From the NCBI RefSeq assembly GCF_027943255.1, contig NC_072893.1:125859784-125923783 (forward strand): DNA of 64,000 nt, in the 5' to 3' direction. This DNA is from Anastrepha obliqua. Taxonomy: Eukaryota; Arthropoda; Insecta; Diptera; Tephritidae. Position 1 is the stretch's first letter, and every line of letters begins with the position of its first letter. Positions 12,481-28,645 of this stretch are shown piece by piece. The notes under the pieces were generated by a model. It did no database searches and had not been told where the DNA came from. It worked only from the letters and a program-made list of their open reading frames with translations. The position numbers and the translations under genes are program-made.

Positions 12481-13114
12481 AATCAAACAAACCCATAGAC
12501 AATGTGAGTTAGAGCTTGTAATATCAGAAGGACGGATGAAAATGTAGTCTTAATGTATAAAACGTGGGGAGATTTATCGGATTTCAGTATAATTATGTAG
12601 GTTCTTAGTGAGGTGGCGTGTAATGCGTGCACGTCATTAATAAAAGAAATATTGTGTTTTGTTTGTTTGTTTTAAATTACAGTTATATGTCAGGTGGGCA
12701 TTATTGGCCGACTTCAACAATTTTCAGTACTAAATTCTCGTGGAAAAAGTGTAGTTTGCCCTAATTTTATTTAAATATATTAATTTTTGTTCGAGTTATC
12801 GTGCGTAATATACTATAAGAGTATTTTATTACATTGCACTGCTGCGGCATTCCAAAACACATATAGTTTATTCAAATCAATAATGCAACCGTGGAATTAT
12901 AGTAAAAATTTTCCTTTAGATGTCGCCTAAACATTTAGGGGTTTGAAGTCGCTCATTTCAATGGGCGACATTTTGTAGTGGAAACTGAACGAGTAAAGAG
13001 CAGTTAATAAATACAGACACAGGTTTGTTCTACGAGAAAATTGTGAAAAATCAAGTGAAGCTTAAGTAGCGGAAAATATAGCATATTTTATTGAATTCAT
13101 CCGGAGAAAGCTAA

Positions 13115-16907
<3,793 letters not shown>

Positions 16908-18339
16908 AGCACATTTACTAATGGGAGGAGAGACGTATAGCGGCTATTGTTAGAAAGGCATGATTAATGGCGTTGCTGTATTATGGTGAATAATTTAGCA
17001 AAGATGAAAACTAAAGAAAACCAAATTAATAACATTTATGTGACTCTACACATATGCTATAACGATTTAAGTACTTTGCGGTGTATGAAGAAAATTTTTG
17101 TTTTTGTAATCCCTTGGCGAAAAATTGGTGAAATTTACATCAGCAAGATATGTAGCAAGAAATGAATAAATGTAAAATATTACAACAATTAAACTATAAA
17201 TTAATATACATATACAGAAATATGTGTATGTACCATGATTATATTATATGCACTAATTTACGTAGCTATAAATACATATTATTTATAAATATTTCAAACT
17301 ATTAAACTTACATTTTATGCGGTATTGCACTGACTACACTACCCTTGGATTTGCTTCTTATTTAATTCGTTTATTGCTGAATCGGAAAAGTTTTCAATTA
17401 CGGTATATGTATTTATGCGCGTTTAAGTTCGTTTTGGCCTTGGTCGTGTCTCTTTTTGAGCTGAAGCGAAACGTTTTGTAAAGACTTGATTTTTTCTATT
17501 ACTATGGTTAAGTTTTTGAGTTGCAAAATAAAGGAATTCCGTGGTTTATTATATTCTTAAAATATTCAGGGTGTTTAATTCCAAAAATAATTTGTGTGTT
17601 GTAGGAAAATTTCACAACAATGGGCTGATTAGAGCGTTAATAATGGATCTATATTCTAAACATATATAAAGCATTTAGTGGAAATTGTAATTTATTTATT
17701 AAACTAGTTCTTAAAGTTTTTCATCCCCTTCAATTAGAGTATTTTCAAAGTATTTATTGCTGCTTGGACGATGAAATTGGTTTTGAAGAAAATTTATAAC
17801 ATCTAAATTTAGCACTAATTTCTCGGTTTAGTTTTTGTGACATAAAGCTAACATTTGTTTTTATTACATTCGCTCGTTTTTTTATGGTACGGTACAAGGC
17901 GCATTAATTAAAGGTAGTGGCAGTAGACCAACAACACCGTTCTGTACGTTTGATTATCAAAGCAAAGTATTGAGAAACTAGAAAGCAAATAATGAATTCG
18001 CCTTGTTTCATTCTGAGCTGACAGCCACATGGACACGGCGAAAGAAAAAAGAACAACTCAGCTGATTTACCAACACCACCCTTAATACATAGATTCGCCT
18101 TGGTTCGGCATTTTCCCACTTTTTCACGACTTACCAATCTCACGCTAAAATAATGACAAAAAGGGCATGTGAACTAAGTGGCACAAATAGATTCGAAGTC
18201 TAGTAGATTCCTTCTTACCTCCCCTAGATTTAGTTTGTAAAATAATGCAGGTAAGACTGTTACTCGGCTTGCCGCAACTAATCAATGGCGCGATTTAGGT
18301 GTTGGGCATAACATTCGGTCTGTGTCCAACCAATCCTGT
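16908..18339. other. Downstream of Atg8a
   Basis: AT-rich; should start with the Atg8a 3' UTR (several AATAAA-like words near 16998-17165). No other gene or clear repeat recognised. Confidence 0.5.
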
Positions 18340-18810
18340 TGACTATTGTTATTAGTTGCTTTGTTCATAGGGCACTGTCTCCTAGGTCGACATGCTCAAA
18401 GATTGAATGTATTGTACATTTTGACTATTGCAGAAGCTGTAAGAGTGAGGAGGAGGAAGAGTCTGTTAGACATCTTCTTTGTTACTTTCCCATGTAATAT
18501 GCCAGTAGGTGTAGATGTCTTGGCTAATCGTTCTCGAATGCTACTGACGACCTTAGTGATATTAGTGTCAGCCAGATCAATGGGTTTTCACTTAAAACAA
18601 AATTGATTAAAGAGGAGTAGCAGACAAAGTGCTCGCCATGATTCTCATCATTCAAAAGCCGACAACATATGTGTGACACGAAGGAAGTACGTGTGTCACC
18701 CGACACGCACACATATAAGCTGCTGGACAGCACATGCATGAGCGTGGGCCGCAACTATAAGTGAGTTGGCTTAGAGACCGTCTGGCACTTTTACCCACCT
18801 ACCTAACTAC
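18340..18810 (+). mobile_element. 3' relic of a LINE with RNase H-type C-terminus
   Basis: The + strand reads FIGHCLLGRHAQRLNV and, after frame changes, a cysteine-rich stretch and LLCYFP. This matches the TGH..IGRHA..L region before the zinc knuckle in I/Jockey-type LINEs, as in the relic at 61200. It ends with GGCACTTTTACC followed by a CCTACCTA-type tail. Frames are shifted and stops present, so it is dead. Confidence 0.6.
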
Positions 18811-18861
18811 TATCCTACCAATCTATCTATCTACCTGCTAGATTCGGTCGAAATTCAACTG

Positions 18862-19326
18862 TAAAGCTAGCCACAAACAGGGTACAATTCCCAGCGATTT
18901 GTTGCAGTTAGAAGAAAATCCTTCGTGTATGGCGAAGTGCGGGCACAAATTCCAAATACCTGAGATTTGTTGCTAGTTTGCGGGTTTTCTCACATTCTTC
19001 TTTTTTTACTGACCGTCGTCGAGATAAGAGTAAGCAGAAAAATGACAAGGGTTAATAAAAAAATTGTATACTCCTCTGGAGCACTCATTTTCACATTTCC
19101 TAACACTAGTTTCTGCACCTATACTTTCATACAAACCTTTTTTTCTTTTTTTCGTTTTTTTTTCGAAAATAACTGCAAGTGCAATCGCATCATTCACTTT
19201 TTTGTTTCGCATGTTAACAGTACGACGATCGCAACAAAATGATGGTTCATGAATTTGTGTACAGTATGTGTGCTACGGACTAGACACAAATCGCTGGGAA
19301 TTATGTCCTGTTTGTGGCCGGCTTAA
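18862..19326. mobile_element. TIR element of about 460 bp
   Basis: Left end 18862-18902 and right end 19285-19326 are inverted repeats with few mismatches (core gccacaaacagg, then aattcccagcgatttgt). The interior encodes nothing recognisable. On both sides lies a related ~80-110-base sequence (18755-18861 and 19326-19405, sharing gagttgg-ttagagaccg and ttcaactgt), so the element sits between two copies of the flank. Superfamily not determined. Confidence 0.65.
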
Positions 19327-19471
19327 GAGAGTTGGTTTAGAGACCGACTGCCAATTCTACCTACTTACCTACCTTCTAGATTCCGTCAAAATTCAACTGT
19401 GATGGACTTACACGAATGTGTACGTGTTTCACAGTGCTTTACTGTACATCACAAATGCATAAATCGTATTA

Positions 19472-19792
19472 CAGTACAATCGTGATAGTCCGACATTTCT
19501 TAATCCGACACGTTCGGTAATCCGACAACCTCATAACGTCTATGGATGCAATTGGCATTATTTTATTTTGATCAGTCGTAGCAGAGCAGCAGAGGGGGAT
19601 TGTGTTTTGTTTCCCGGTCACAACGTATTTGTCATTAAATTTGAACGACGCCAGTTCTCTCGCGATTTCTGACGGTGTTGATGTGATTTTTTTTTACCTG
19701 TTCGTGTCATTAAATGGAACCTTCGGTAGTCCGGAATATTTGATAATCCGACGAGTCGGTCCCGTATGTGTCGGACTATCACGATTGGACTG
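19472..19792. mobile_element. pogo/Tigger-like MITE with TA target duplication
   Basis: A 321-bp element flanked by TA (19470-19471, 19793-19794). Terminal repeats read CAGTACAATCGTGATAGTCC at the left and CAGTCCAATCGTGATAGTCC at the right, inverted, then further TCCGAC blocks. This matches the pogo/Tigger group of Tc1/mariner. No transposase remains. Confidence 0.82.
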
Positions 19793-20079
19793 TATTAATA
19801 CAAGATGTCGTCTTGCGAACTCCTTGTGGCGCCAGTTCTGCAGATAAACAAACAAAAGGACGAAAAATTAGTTTTTTGTGAAGCGGAAGAGTTAGTAAAA
19901 GCAATGGAAACTACCAAATACAATAAATTATTTAATATACACTCATACACACTTTCTTGTATCGGCGTTATCCGTAAAGAACGCGAAAATACTGTATTTG
20001 GCCTTTTGTTAGAATTTGTGTTTTCACAATTTAACGGGTGACACTATATTTTTATTAGAATAGATTAGATTTAATATGA

Positions 20080-21840
20080 CCTCATGGTCTTTTATGCCCT
20101 CTACTCATCACAATACTTCATCCAGACCCAGTTCTCTTATTAAACTCAGTATAGAACTAGGTTTAATTCAGCGTATGTGCCTTTCTTCTGGCATCCGTGA
20201 CAGCGGATTCTGTTGTTTGTTTGAAGCAGGTCTACCAGGCTCGACAGGAGGGGTAATAAACCCCGCCGGGTCTTGTATGGGATAAAGGAGTTGATGGCCC
20301 GTCTTATAGATTACTGAATAAACAATTGTTTAGCTACTTTCCAGTCCGATTGGGTCGTCCTCTGAGTTACGGCTCCCGGAAAATGTGTAGCCAGCAAGAC
20401 CCATGCCCTTTCCACCTCATTACACGTGCTTATATGTGCTGTTTGTCTTTTTAAAACCTAGTTTAATATCAACTCTCTTCTTAGCCATAACTTTGTAGAG
20501 CCAAGCCGCAACGTAGGTCCAGGTGATTTCCTCACAGAACTTCCTAAAGTTCCCCATTTTGCTTTTCTAATTTCCTTACTACATGCGGTTAGAATAGTAG
20601 CGTATTCATTCCAGCATCCAGAACATTTGGCTTTAATAAATTGTCTTCGCACCGCCTTCCGAAGCGCTGAGAGTTCCTTCGACCACCATGACATGTTGGT
20701 TTTATCTTTACCCATCCTTTATATAGTTTGTAGTACCTGACCGGTTACTCATGTGGGTAAATTTATACCTAGCAAATTCCTAAACTTATCCCAGTCTGTG
20801 TACCTGGGATTCCTCATCGGAATTTCTTGAGTGGCTTCTGTTTGCAGTTCAAATGCTCGGAGGAATCTTTCCAACCTGACATCAAATGTTCAGCCAGTTT
20901 GTGTACACCCAACATTCAGTATATATAAATCGTTACTAATAATAAACTGAATTAGAGACTTTTGTTACAGTTGGTGCTGCCTCATGCCTCATTATGCGCA
21001 TTCGCGTCACATCCCATTAGGAGTGGTAATTCCCTTCTGTTACACCGGACCACCAGCGGTTGTGCCTGAATCGCAACCACATCCCGGTTTAAGAACTTTG
21101 TAATACAAAAAGAGTTAATTTTTCTACTTAACACTACGCGTTCTCTGAGAGATCCCAAATTGCCTTATTGTTGCTGTTTCCGATCTCCCGAGGCGTATCA
21201 TGCAATGACGGCTGATGCCACTACCGCACGATGTAGATTCATTTAGGCTGCTGTCAAGGGTTGTGGTGTCATTCCTGCCCTCTGGTTCGTCCGAGAGTCG
21301 AAACTCTCTCTAGCCCCTTTTATCGAGCTTCGCTGGGTTCAGTCCCTCCAAAAGGTCCTGTGTGGTGGGAATGTAAGCCATCCCGTAACGTCTCTGGGAT
21401 GGGGTAACTTGCTTGGATTTTGTTAGCCCAGTGACTTGCTTGGGTTCCACATCAGGAGGGTTTTCCACCATGGCAGGTATGACACAGGGATCATTTTGGC
21501 GGACGGGTCACTACCCTCGTCTGTAACCATTGTTTCAGATGGGCTTCCTTGTCTACGGCACCGTTCTGCCTCCATGGTCTCATGGTGACAGAGCTGAACT
21601 GGTAATTCTGTCGGAAGTCTATCCTTCTTATGGTTTTGTACGAGTCCTCATCTATGCTCAGGTTATGGCTGAGCCCTGTATCCTGAACGCCACTGCTCAG
21701 AATGCGCCACGCTTCTGTTTTCAAGCCGCTGTTCTGAGCCTTCAGAAGTTCGATTGAATAGTCCGCAGATTTCTCTGCACTCCTCGGCCGGTATACTGTG
21801 ACATTGTGCATAGGAAGTATATCACACCCCCTTTTTGGGT
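20080..21840 (-). mobile_element. Degenerate LINE (5' part, endonuclease and RT start)
   Basis: The minus strand can be followed in broken frames. 21811-21491 reads an ORF1-like segment (VTVYRPRSAEKSADY and SIDEDSYKTIRRIDFR; assignment tentative). ~21080-20780 has endonuclease-like words: MGCDANAH, then LNVGCTP and FDVRLERFLRAF. 20715-20458 resembles the linker before the RT (SWWSKELSALRKAVRRQF, EIRKAKW). ~20400-20240 has IRRAINSFIPYKT, like the RT N-terminus. Many stops and shifts, so a pseudogene. Confidence 0.68.
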
Positions 21841-24435
21841 CAAGCCGCGGACCCTTCCATTCCGCTTCATTTTTATGAGTTTGTTTATTTTTAAAACCAT
21901 AATATTACCAAGCCATTCACTGAATATAACTGCAGCGCTGACGCCATCGGTTATCAAAATCACGAAAAAGAAAGTATCAGTGACTGTATTAAATTCTTTA
22001 TTTCGGTAGATAAGTCTGAATTTAGTTTTTATTTAATTACAATGTTAAATAAAAATTAAAAAAATAAAAACTTTAAGTAACAATGAAATTAAAATGAAAT
22101 AAAGGGACATTAAATAAAATTCCAATTTAATGCAGAAAATCTTGACGGAAACGAAGCTTGTCGTACACCGCAAAAATTGCGCATGTTGTATTCTCTCTAT
22201 AAAGATTGAAAATTATATAATTTATTAATCAAAGTAAAAGTAGTCTAATTTTAAATTATTTAAGTAATTTATAACTCAAGGAGAATTTAAATTTTCAAAC
22301 GAGTGGCATACCTGCGCTGCAAGTGCTTGATTCCTCAGTGAAATGTCAACGCTGTCATTTCTTTAGTTTTCTTTCTTTGTTTGATTTGCTCATAACTTTT
22401 TGTGACTGACATTCGGATTTTTCGGAGTTCAATATTTGCGGTTTCAGTTGACGAATTTTGCATTGAGTTATGGGTTGCGTTTTGATCCTTTATATCGGCT
22501 GAGATTAAAATAAAAAGCTGGCCAAACCTAAAATAACGTATTAATTACATGTAAATCTAAAAACGATCACTGCAATATATTAACTAAATTTCTGTGCAAA
22601 AAGTGACAGGGGGGGGATTGTACAAACGAAAAAAGAAATAACTTATTTTGAACAGGCGGAAGTATAAGAAATATAAAAGGTAAATGCAAAGTCATGTGTT
22701 ACATTAGTGATAATTTGCGATAAAATGGCTCAATAGCTTTTTAATTATTGACATGAGTACTTTATTGAAGGCTATGTGTTAATAATTGACTAACATTGTA
22801 TTTAAGCTTCTCTTGTGAATTTTTTTGTAATGACTATAGTACATGTCTGCTTTTTTTGCATTGCGTGCTACATTAAGGGGCTCGTGGTGTTTATACAAAA
22901 CGGGGTGCTGAGGGTTAAAAATTGATTTTCCCTGAGAATTGCAACCTTAGTAATGTCGGAGCTAGTGAATCAACCGAAAATTATTTCAAATAGGTAAAAG
23001 TACGGGTCTTTCCTTGATTTCGTATCAATGAACTACACCAAAACAAAGTACAGGGAGTCAAGTAGATATTTATCATTCGCTAAGTCATGTTCCGAGATGC
23101 AAAGAGGAACTTTTTCCAGTCTCAGTGTATGAGTTACACGGTTTTTGTTGATAGTTGATCTAACATTCTTTGTCTAAAGTGCTTTGTGCGTCTGTCGTGT
23201 CGAGCTGTGTGTGCTAATAAACAACGTAAATGTTACCACGTTGCTGTTAGTGACGCAGACACCGCTTGGAAACCTGCAATGAGTGTAGTATATGAAGTAC
23301 ATAATATTGACATATATACATATTATATGAATCTGTTGGTTGGAAAAACATTCACCCGGGTACGACCGAAAATGTGTACGGCTTTGCGTCGAAGGTGTGG
23401 CATGTAGGCTATAAGAATTCTTGAAAAGTGTCATTCGTTTTAATCCAAGGGTACAAGTGAAAATTGGCATTTGCCAAATTTTTTGACTTTGTCCGCCAAT
23501 ATTTGGGTCTATGTAACATCTTTTGTATGTACTGCCGCCTCTAAAAGTGTGCTAGCGTGCTGTTGCCTTATTTCGAGGTCGTTTTGGTTGTGTTTTTTAA
23601 ACTACTGCTGCTTCGCGTCGCTCCGCAGTATGTGGTTTCTCCTCATTGGTGCGTCGGTATCACATGATAATCTCTTTTTTATTTGTATTGCTTATTTGGT
23701 GCTGCGCTCTTTGCCACTAAGCATAATTTTTATTTATTTTAAATTGAGCGGTGTTCGCGTTTTGTGTTTACTATTTTTAAAACTTAATCAAACTGCATTG
23801 TAAAAAGTGTACACACATACACATGCACACGGATTGGGACATATGCACATATATATCACCTATTGCTTGGACAATTTTTTAATTCAATCAATATGTAGGG
23901 CATCTCATTTGTCTCTTTGGTTTAACGCAAGTTTTTCGGTATTCGAGGAGGAAATATAGCAGCTTGTTTTACCTAAGTACATTTGTACGTAAATACATCT
24001 GTATACACAAATTGAGTTAAACGCGTGCAAGTACGCCCATAAATAATTTCTTTAGTGGCTGAGTTGTTGAAAGCTCTTTTTACCGGCTGATTTTTGCTGA
24101 CTAACATAAGTCCCGCAGGTGCTGAAATACCTGCAAATACGCGTTGTTTTTAGGTACAGATTTTTAAAATTTAATGATTCATTTTAGTTTATATTTTTGA
24201 ATAAATAACATAAAGCAGCTTTGTATGGGAAATGTTATTTTACAATATTAAGAGAGATTAGCTTTTGTAGAAATATGTAAAACTCCGTAAAACGTGTGTA
24301 TATTTGGAAATTTTATAATCTTAAGCTCAAAAAATAAGCAAATAATTCTTAAAAACTTATAAGAAAACTTGGAACATTAACTTTAGGTGAGACTGAAATT
24401 TTATTCAACTTGTAAAAATTTTAATTACATCTACT
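21841..24435. other. Intergenic stretch without recognised gene
   Basis: AT-rich. A region near 22300-22690 ending aaaaggtaaatgc could be a 5' untranslated exon of VMP1, but nothing proves it. Open frames at 23174-23803 are short and lack domains. Confidence 0.4.
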
Positions 24436-24500
24436 ATTTAGTCGGGAAAAACCCGAGTCATTCCGGTAACGTAAAACCGCTGCCATGGGAATGCCATAAT
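24436..24500 (-). repeat. Head fragment of the CAA-tailed short retroposon
   Basis: On the minus strand the sequence reads catggcagcggttttacgtt, then accggaatgactcggg. This is the 5' head of the short retroposon family, placed directly after the CAA tail of the LINE at 24508-27960. Confidence 0.65.
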
Positions 24501-24507
24501 TATAGTT

Positions 24508-27500
24508 ATTGTTGTTGTTGTTGTAGCAGTATCTTCGCCCTGTCAGTGTAGTGTAATTACCGGTCGTCTTCGTCTAGCTCATCTAACGGTAGGCCCAGGA
24601 AACTGGCTGTTTGGATGGGTTGGGTCCAGAGGGAGAGAGGTGTTAGATGAGTGGGTTTGTTGGGGCATGTGAAAAGGTGGTTAGTGTCGTGCGGGGTGCC
24701 TTCACATGCTGGACATATGTTTAGTATGTCGGGGTCGATTCTGGATAGGTAGGAGTTTAACCTGCTACAATATCCAGAACGTAATTGTGCCAAGATTACG
24801 CGGGACTCTCGGGGAAGCTGGAGCTCTTCTTCTGCGATGGGTGGTGGTTGGACTCCGATAACGGCATTCGGGGGTCGGGAGCTTAGGAAGGTGGTAAGGG
24901 TCTCTCGATGGATGTCGTTAATGGTCTGTCTGTATACTGTCTGATCCTGGAGTGGTCTGTCTGTTTTGTCCAGGATCTCCTCCACGTAATTGAGGAAGTG
25001 TCTCCTGATGTGCCTGGGGGGTGGCTCGGGCTCGAGCAGGTGTCTGCATGGGTGAGGCCTGCGGTGACACCCTAGCAGAAACTGCTTTCCGAGCATTTTG
25101 TTGTGCTCCTTAACAGGGAGCATATTGGCCTCATCGTGTAGGTGTGTAATTGGGGACATCAGGAGACATCCTGTCGCGGTCCTAATGGCAGTATTCTGGC
25201 AGGTCTGTAGCTTCGTCGACTGTGTATCACTGGTTCCAGGCGACCAGACAGGCGCGGCATAGTTGAGAACCGGTCGGCCTATTGCTTTGAAAGTCGACAG
25301 CAACATTTCTTTGTCGTTGTTGCGATTCTGTACTCTCGTTGCAATAGCGGTTGTGTGCGCTGAGAAGGAGAGCAAGCTGTCAAAGGTGACTCCCAAAATT
25401 CTTTGTCCAGGTTGTAAAAAGGGTCGCCGTGGATTTAGTGGGAGAAAGTTTTAAGTTTCTCGTAGTGAAGAAGCGAGAAAGGCGGGCGAGGTAGTCGTTT
25501 ACCTTAGAGCATAGGCCATCAATGTCATTGCCCGACGCCATTATCGTGCAGTCGTCGGCGTATGAGACCAGTGAGACTCCCTCTGGTGGCTGGGGGAGTT
25601 TCGAAATATAGAAATTAAAAAGCAAGGGTGAAAGGACACCACCCTGCGGTACTCCTTGCTTTATTTTTCTCTGTTTGGAGGTTTGGTCTCGAAATATAGC
25701 TGACGAGTGACGACCACTCAGGTAGTTCGCGGTTCACCTCTTCAGCCCTGGCGGAAGTGTCGACTGTAAAATGTCATCTAGTAGCGTGGCTGACTGTATC
25801 GAAAGCCTTTTGTAAGTCCAACGCTACTAGGACAGTCCTCTCGCAGGGGCGGTTTTGGTTTAGTCCGCGGTTTACCTGGGTGTTTATGACGGTGAGTGCC
25901 GTGGTGGTGCTGTGCACTCTACGGAAACAATGCTGGTGTGGGGCTGGAGTCAGGTGTTGTGTGAGGAGTGGGAGTAGAAGGGCTTCAAGTATCTTCTTCA
26001 CTACTGGGGAAAGGAGAGTTATTGGACGATAAGACTCCCCTTGGTTGGCGAATTTCCCAGGCTTCAGTAGTGGGACCACTCTCCATAATTTCCACTTATC
26101 AGGAATAATGAGAGTGGCCATGGACAGATTGAAGACCTTAGTGAGGTGTTCTACTTCCAATGGACCCAGTTTTTTCAGCATCAGCATGTTTAGTCTGTCG
26201 GGGCCGATGGCTTTTGATGGTTTCATTCGTTTGATGGCCCCCTGAACCTCGTCGCTGGTGAAAGTAAGCGGTGCACTGTTGTAGGGCAGTTTGTGCAACC
26301 ATCTGGTGGCACAACGTTTGGATCTCTCGGCCGGAGGATGCAGTATAAATTGCCGGCTAAAATAGCTCGCGCATCTCTTCGGGTCCGACGAAGTACGACC
26401 GTTGAAGGTGATATCCACCTTGTCGTTGTGCTTCGTCGGGTTCGACAGGGACCTTACGGTGGACCAGAGCTTGCTCACACCAGAGGTGAAGTTACAGGAC
26501 TTCAGATGCTCTACCCATTTAGTCCACTTATGTTGGATGACCAGTTGCCGGATCTCCGAATTGAGATCCTTTATACGAGGATCCCCGGGATCGGCCTGGC
26601 GTAGACGGTCACGCTCGTTTGCCATAACGGCTGCTTCGACTGGGAAATTGGGACGTAATTCCCGGATCCGTCCAGCGGGTATGAAGCGAGCCGCGGCGGC
26701 TGTGATCGCCTTGCGGAGTGCGAGTTCGCCTGCGCGCACATCGGTGGAAGTGGGTAGGGCTGCGAAGATGTCCTCAGTAAATTCCGCGAATCTGGTCCAA
26801 TCAGCTTTGTTAAAGTTGACGTATGACCGGTGATCCGCGGAAACAAAGTCGGCAGGTCTCGCGATCGAGTTGATAATGGGCAAGTGGTCTGATGCAAGCG
26901 ATAGCATAGGTCGCCAGGTTATGCTATTTACCAGACCTGCGCTAGCAATTGTTATGTCAGGCGAGCTGCTGCAATTGCCCACTACCGTGGTGGGGGCGTC
27001 GTCGTTTACAGTGCTGAACGTCGAGTCGTCTATCTGCTCTGCCAATAGCTGTCCCCTACGATCGTTTGGCAGGCTTGACAGGGGGTATGTAAATATTATA
27101 TATTTCGCCTGACCGGACAGCTATACCTTGACGTTCTAAGGTGCTGTCCCTGCCGTCGATGCCTTCATCAATAAGACGATACTGCACTGAATGGTGTACT
27201 ATGAACGCTAGGCCACCACCGTTGTCTCGCTCGCGGTCCTTTCGGTGCACATTGTAGCCGTCTCTGGGAATCAGGGGGGAGCTAGCGTGCAGTTTTGTCT
27301 CCTGGACCGCAGCTATCTTAATTCCGAACCGACTCATGAAGTCGACTATCTCGTCAATTTTACTCGTGAGTCCGTTGCAGTTTAGTTGCAAAAGCTTGAA
27401 GCTTCGCGGGAGTGTCGTCGTAATTCGGGGGGTGAGGGATGCGTGATGTTGTCTGCGTTGGTCGTGTTGTGCGTTCCGCAAAATGGGTTGTGGCCTGATG

Positions 27501-27960
27501 TTGTCTGATGGCCGCGCCACTGGGGGCGATTGCGGATGCAGAGCTCTGCAGCAGGGGGCAACGTAGTCGCGTGTCCACTCACGGGTGGTGTGCAGGCCGG
27601 AGCACCTCCGAAAATGGCACCAGCCACTGCAAGAATTGCATTGAACTGTTGTCAAGTTCCGAGGAACTACGGTCTGACACACGGAGCAGACTGTGCGGGG
27701 GACCAAGAGCTGCTGGTTTGTCCCCGCACTGGGGTAGGAGCAGGAGGGTTGTGGGTTTGAGAGGGAGTTGTGTTGCTCTTGGGGCTCCTTGCCGTGGAGG
27801 TGTTATTAGTGGCGGCAGTGTGAAGTGCCGGCACTGAGGGCAGTGTAGCCGTAGAGGCGGGGGCCGCCTGTGAGCGGGAGCAACACGTGGCCACATACTT
27901 ATAGTATTTGCCGGCGGGTTTTAAATTCAGTCACTGATGCCAAATCATCATAAACAAATT
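24508..27960 (-). mobile_element. Jockey-type LINE, long but broken
   Basis: Minus-strand element ending in TGCTA plus CAA repeats at ~24530-24508. In order it shows a Pro-rich leader (~27890-27700), a PHD-like finger (~27690-27560) and an AP-like endonuclease (LQLNCNGLTSKI, VQETKL, RKDRERDNGGGLAF; to 27056). Then come the C-terminal endonuclease SDHLPI and the RT (25774-27045; GPDRLNMLMLKKLG, SYRPITLLS, DLQKAFDTVSH), the RT YADDC box (25380-25625) and the C-terminal CPAC zinc-knuckle region (24557-25396). The frame is broken at ~27050, ~25700 and ~25390. Compared with related elements, short stretches seem missing at these joints, including the endonuclease GD-N motif. GC content is clearly above the surroundings. 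Confidence 0.85.
25774..27045 (-). pseudogene. LINE endonuclease end and reverse transcriptase N-terminal half
   Basis: Longest open stretch of the element (423 codons). It begins inside the endonuclease domain (SDHLPIINSI near residue 60) and runs through the linker into RT with SDEVQGAIKRMKPSKA and DLQKAFDTVSH. The stop at 25774 falls just after this motif; the catalytic YADDC box continues in another frame at 25625-25380. Confidence 0.82.
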
Positions 27961-28116
27961 TATTTCGTCAGTACGGATTTTTTTTCGCCATGTTGAACGT
28001 AGGAAGGGAATTCCTACAGCCGTTGGTGTCGACGATAACAAGGGGTGAAGTTCAGCGCACTAGACGGGGCTAGCTTACCAGAGCGTGGAATCGGATGCTA
28101 TGCAAAATGACGAAAT

Positions 28117-28392
28117 GCTCCCACGACAGTGGATTTTACGTTACCGGAATGCATCGGATTTATACCCGGCCAAGGACTGTCACTTCAGTAGCATTTGCCG
28201 TACAAATGTCAAAACAGCATTGTTTTGTATATTTTATATCCGTTAGATGAGACGGACGATGACGCGTTTCCATGACAGTCGGTTCTACGTTACCGGAACA
28301 ACCCGGATTTATATCCGGCCAAGGACTGTCACTCCAGCAGCATTCTCCGACCATGTAGGGGGTATTTTTATGCTGTAGGGCTGGAACTGTTA
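28117..28392 (+). repeat. Two CAA-type short retroposon copies, tail-less
   Basis: Copies at about 28117-28205 and 28262-28375 both keep ttacgttaccgga, ggatttata-ccggccaagg and actgtcact-cagtagcat or its variant. The second lacks the CAA tail and ends near tttttatgctgtaggg. They lie upstream (5') of the LINE. Confidence 0.75.
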
Positions 28393-28436
28393 CCCACAGC
28401 GCAAACATTATTTTAATTTAAACCTAACCTAACATA

Positions 28437-28645
28437 ACTAGCGGTTGGCCTTCGGCAGGCAATAGCAAACCTCTGAGTGTCTTTCTGCCATGAAAAAGCT
28501 ACTCATAAAAAGCATCTGTCGTTCGAAGATTGATATAAAACTGTAGGTTCCTTCTTTTTGTGGAAAAGCAGCAAGACGCACACCACAAAGGAGCTCAGCT
28601 GAAACGCCCAACAGAGGGTGTAAGCGCAAATTATATGTGCACTTT
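28437..28645 (+). mobile_element. SINE 3' fragment
   Basis: Lacks the tRNA-like head. Starts at gcggttggccttcggcagg and keeps ctctgagtgt, tctgccatgaaaaagct, gcaagacgcacaccac, gagctc and the terminal gggtgtaagcgc-aattatat, matching the copies at 12183 and 57020. Confidence 0.75.

Noticed and set aside
19805..20041. 78-codon open frame after the MITE
   Set aside because: No recognisable domain and no splice or neighbour support; kept as unassigned.
22300..22690. Possible 5' untranslated exon of VMP1
   Set aside because: Only a donor-like aaaaggtaaatg supports it; not enough without transcript data.
27508..27837. 109-codon + strand frame in GC-rich sequence
   Set aside because: Antisense of the LINE leader and PHD-like region; long frames on both strands are expected in this GC-rich part.
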